Below, one piece after another: positions 59,793 to 64,000 of a DNA stretch of 64,000 bases. The notes beneath the pieces are model-generated. The model had not been told where the DNA came from. It did no database searches and saw only the letters and a list, made by a program, of their open reading frames with translations. The stretch is from Lingula anatina (lineage: Eukaryota > Brachiopoda > Lingulata > Lingulida > Lingulidae), in the NCBI RefSeq assembly GCF_001039355.2, contig NW_019774147.1:357219-421218 (forward strand). Direction: 5' to 3'. A program made the translations under genes and the position numbers. Each line of letters starts with the position of its first letter. The stretch's first letter is position 1.

Positions 59793-62700
59793 GATAACAA
59801 GATCCATATAACAAAAACAATAATTCCACCTTAGGACATAATTACATAAGAACAGTAAGAATTTTATATGTGGATAGATCAACAATAAATTTTGCAAATA
59901 TTCTGTACTAAAAATAGAGTAAGCAGTTATTTTTTAAATACTAAGCAAAGGCAACTTGTTTATGTTATTTATATTATAAATACTTATAACACACTGTCAG
60001 CCAAATCCACTCCAGCATTTTAGAAAAATAGGTAATCAGTGCATAGAGTATCTATTAAGGTTATAATAAAATGAAGCAATATCTTAAAAATATGTTTCGA
60101 AAACAAATTTCATGTGAAATAAATATAGCTCTTTACCCTATTAAATATACTATTAAATATACAAGTTTTTTATCACACACAAACACCTAAAAGAATTCTA
60201 CCACATGTATCTCAAATATCCAAACCCAACAAAACTGTCACAGAATACATACATTTATACAGTATGTGCATTAAATGCAAACTTGTGCTAGAGGCTTTCC
60301 ACAAAAAAGCAAACATATTGTCTAATATTTGGATATTTGTTTGATTACTATTTAATTACTGATTTCTTTCCATATCGGAGGGTACAACAGTATTGGAAGA
60401 AGATAATGGGGCAAATCATATTTATCAAAATATTACATAAAATGTGCAGCACTGATGTGATCAAATTTTCACTTTTTTGTGGAACGACTTGCAAGGTCAT
60501 GAAATAGATTATGAATACATATACCTATACAGATAGTGCTTGTTAAACTATACATTACAAGTGCATTTTCATTTTGCTTTAATGTCACCAATGCATAAAA
60601 CAAAGGTGCATTTTCCCATTTCAGATGACAATAATGAAAGGAAATATACTTCTATCCATAACAATTTAATATCATTGATTTTCATTAGAGTGGCTGCATT
60701 TGAGAACAGCTTTCAGTTGCCTGGAAGCCACGCTACTAATACCTTTAAAATGGCTTAGAAGTCTTTATAAAGATGGACAATTTCAAAAAAGAAAAAAATA
60801 ATAATAAAGCCTAGTATTTAGAGCTAATGAAGCTGCTTATTGGACAAACAAGCTGTTGACAAAGTTGCTAAAATTCCAAGATAACCACCACAGTAAATTA
60901 AGCTCAAGTTTTGAAGACATGTACTTACCAAATTGGCCATCCAATATGTCACAATTTAAAATGATGTATAGAAGTCTTGCCCCTTTTGATATCATTCAAC
61001 CATAATAAAAGGACTAAATGGACTTATTGTACTGGTATTTTGGCTTTGCAGCTTTTCACATGTATGTTACACAAAACTCCAATAACTGGAGTTTTTTTTT
61101 TACTTTCTCTTTTATCCAATACGGATTTTTCCCATTATAAAATTTTTGGTCAACTTTAATCAATCTTGGCTCCTAAACTGTAGAAAATCTTGGTTAGTCT
61201 ATAAATATATTTGCATATGATATATACAATTTAAATTTAACTTTTTGAAAGAAAAATTTTTGAATATTTTATGAAGTTGCAGTATTCTTTATTAACCACT
61301 CCACGTCATCGAGAATGTATTACCAAGAATGTTCAACCAAAACGGCCAAGTTTGGCCTAGGAAAATGGGCCCTAAAGTGGATTTATTATCAGTTCTAAGG
61401 TTCTTTTTACGTACTTGTAAACCCCTGAAGGTTAAATCTTTCCATAAAAGTGTGGTTTAACATAGTTTCAATCATAACTGGCACGAAATTGACATTTGAA
61501 CAGTTCTTGGTAAAATATTCTTGATGCCATGTGTATTAAAAGTAAAATATATCAAAGTACTTGCATCATGTGCAAGTTGTGCCCATTGATTAGTTCTGCT
61601 CCTAGTTATTAGAATACTAACTGGATTTTGTAATATGCAAACCAAGTCCTCATTCAGTATATAAAATTATTAGTATGGATGTGCATAAATTTGAATTCAA
61701 AACTGCGATAACTGGTTACCTAGACCAAAGTTTTCAACATGAGATCACTATGAGGACCAGTAGCTGTACCATAGCCTGATGTAGTAGGATTTTGATTAAT
61801 TGAGCACAACAGAGGTAGCTACAAGCCTAACTGAAAATGTTACTGGGAACTTCATTTACATGGAAATTTGTCATAAAGCAAAAACCCTGTAATAAATATA
61901 TAATATATGAGAATCTTGTTTTAAATATAATAACTGTTTTTGTATACATTATCTTATTTGTATTGCTGTTCCTGGTTTACTCAGTTTTCACTGTTTCTTT
62001 TTTATGCAGACCTTGGCAGAAACATTGGCTAATATATGTCTACTTCTATATTCCATCTATTATATATATAAAAAACTATTCAAATTATTACATGAATCAT
62101 GGACTTCTTAATCTCCCGTTGTGTTGAAATGAATACTTCTCTTTATAGCTACTATATATGGAATGTCAGTGTTCAAAACCCTACAACCACATAATATTTA
62201 ATATCCGACTAGTCTACAACACAGTTATGGATTTAGCTTAGCATGCAGGGACTGATGTTTTTGTCTCATTTTGTACAGCCTGTTTCCATGAAACATTTTC
62301 AAGAAGGTGGAGAGGGGAAGGACATGCCTCCTGGACCAACCTGTGCTACTAGATTGAAATCAATTTTCAGTCCACATTTTTATAAAAAGGTGTTAGAATT
62401 GAATTTAGAAAATAAAATATTATAAAAGATCAAATGTGCACGTAAAAAAGGTGAATCAACATTTAAATTCACAAGCTCTTTACGTTTACATACGGAAATG
62501 TTATACTTATCACTATTTAATATCTTTTTCTGACTTGAGTTGAAATGAAGGAATAAATGGCTATTAGCGTTGAGACCATTGCATTGCACATGCCTACAAT
62601 CAATTGTTCAATCTGTTTAAGTAACACCATAACCTTAAAATTTAGCACATAATTTGAATATTTCATTCACAATTGGAAAACTGTCAAAGGAAATAAAACA

Positions 62701-64000
62701 TAAAATAACAATAGCTTAAAGCTGCATAACATTAGCATTGTGATAACCCAGGTTGAGCATTAGAGCCACCTCATACATACGTACCACCAGTTGGGTCATG
62801 GGGATCACTGGGAAAAGGCATTTTAAAAGGATAACAACTCTGAGATCCATATTTCACAATAAAGACATTGCAAACAACTCACAGACATATAATGAATTCT
62901 ATTTCACCACCAAAAAGGTTGTTACATGTTACCTCCATAGATGGCTACCCTCTGTGATAATCTCTTAACAGATAATTACATTAAAAACCTTTCGATGAAA
63001 AATGGGGACTCACTTTGAATGTCGTAATGGATTCATTTACCATTGGTTAGTATGGAATTTGTTGTTTACCCTTGAAAAAAACTTTCTCATCTTGTGTCCA
63101 TACCAAACAGTGATTGTTAATGTTTTTAGTGAAGATGTTTAAAATAACCCAGTAATTGTAGCAAGTTTCCAGATGGGCAGATTATGAACACATATGAAAA
63201 TAAGGGATGTAAATTCTAGGTGCCTCTAGCTCACCACTGGTGGCACAATAACATTTTACACAATTAAACTGTATATCTATTACAGATCATCCGAGAGGAA
63301 TGTTTTATTTGTTGCAAAAACAGTTTTCCAATTCATATTTTCAATATCACAACATTAGAATTGTCAGTCTCATGAAAGTGAATTATTAAAAAATATATTT
63401 TGTAAAATTCATTGCAATGACAACAACAAAAATTAAACTTGTATTTCTGTTTAACATGCTACAAACAATAAATATAACAAATTAAAATAATTAAACTGCA
63501 CTTTCATAAAGGCAGCAATACAGCTGTTTCAAATACTTAACATTAATAATAATGTGTCCCTCAAATATCTTAACATTGCAAATAAATATAAAAGCACATT
63601 AAAGCACCAAGCAGACAGAAAAATCCTCATTTTGAAAGCAAATTTCAGGCTAAAGCTTGATCAAGTGGTGCCTGTGTATTAAGCTTAGTTTAATTATACC
63701 CAGGTACCACTTGTTTAAAAATAACAAAAATAAGTAAAAAACATAATATCATATATACTTTCTGAAACCAATTCCATACATAACGTTTTGAACTAATAAT
63801 TTATCAGTTTTCAACAATATAAATTATGTTTAAGGTAAAAAACAGGTACTGTTTAGTGTTTATGTAATATGAACTTAAATAACTTAAAGTCTCACTTTAA
63901 AGCAAGACAATATTTATAACACAAGACCACACTGAACATGTCAACATTAAGCCTATTATGCAATATGCCATTGGTCCAGTAAGAGAGTAAAATGTTTAAC
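59793..64000. other. AT-rich intergenic or distal sequence, no supported gene
   Basis: Very AT-rich, with short frames on both strands, none with a recognised domain. One possible exon (acceptor ttttgtacag ending at 62278, open for 48 codons to TAA at 62423-62425) is reported as a finding only. No RNA gene or repeat family seen elsewhere in the window was recognised here. Confidence 0.5.

Noticed and set aside
1-64000. CRISPR arrays, operons, bacterial insertion sequences, rRNA or tRNA genes
   Set aside because: None seen. The DNA is clearly from an animal nuclear genome; the only tRNA-like sequences are SINE heads.

Overview
This is a eukaryotic, animal window: multi-exon genes with GT-AG introns of a few hundred bases to several kilobases, AT-rich non-coding DNA, a tRNA-derived SINE, MITEs, microsatellites and assembly gaps (510 Ns at 46315-46824, a single N at 31289). 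The genes (fatty-acid elongase, class A GPCR, EMG1, an ARM/SPRY protein) and the high load of short inverted-repeat elements suggest a marine invertebrate (deuterostome or lophotrochozoan). I cannot name the species.

Layout. 1-2.1 kb: last coding exon and 3' UTR of an ELOVL-type elongase (+), with a tandem repeat in the preceding intron. 2.1-6.0 kb: intergenic, with a SINE, a 490-bp foldback element and long AT runs. 6.0-7.07 kb: coding exon of an orphan class A GPCR (-). A candidate TATA-driven first exon at 16.0-16.2 kb (-) is in frame with it. 7.1-25.5 kb: mostly non-coding, with a Tc1 transposase relic, two matched perfect palindromes, a diverged non-coding duplication and several MITEs, one nested in another.

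26.0-55.4 kb (-): one 30-exon gene. I could follow it exon by exon with consistent splice phases to a predicted 1312-residue protein: N-terminal membrane anchor, armadillo repeats (about one per exon), a probable ILEI/FAM3-like domain, more helical sequence and an acidic linker, then two SPRY domains. I know of no named vertebrate protein with this order of domains. Inside it, about 4.2 kb (27130-31288) is repeated in tandem at 31290-36593, duplicating the exon that ends the first SPRY domain. An N sits exactly at the junction, so this may be two haplotypes joined by the assembler.

55.7-59.0 kb (+): a complete six-exon EMG1/NEP1 gene (18S rRNA pseudouridine N1-methyltransferase), divergent from the ARM/SPRY gene with only 342 bp between the start codons. 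Its introns hold a SINE inside a foldback element and a TTA-target MITE. 59-64 kb: EMG1 3' UTR and AT-rich sequence with no gene I can support.

Most promising for novelty: the ARM-ILEI-SPRY-SPRY protein, its duplicated 97-nt exon (including both copies would create an immediate stop), and the candidate distant first exon of the GPCR.
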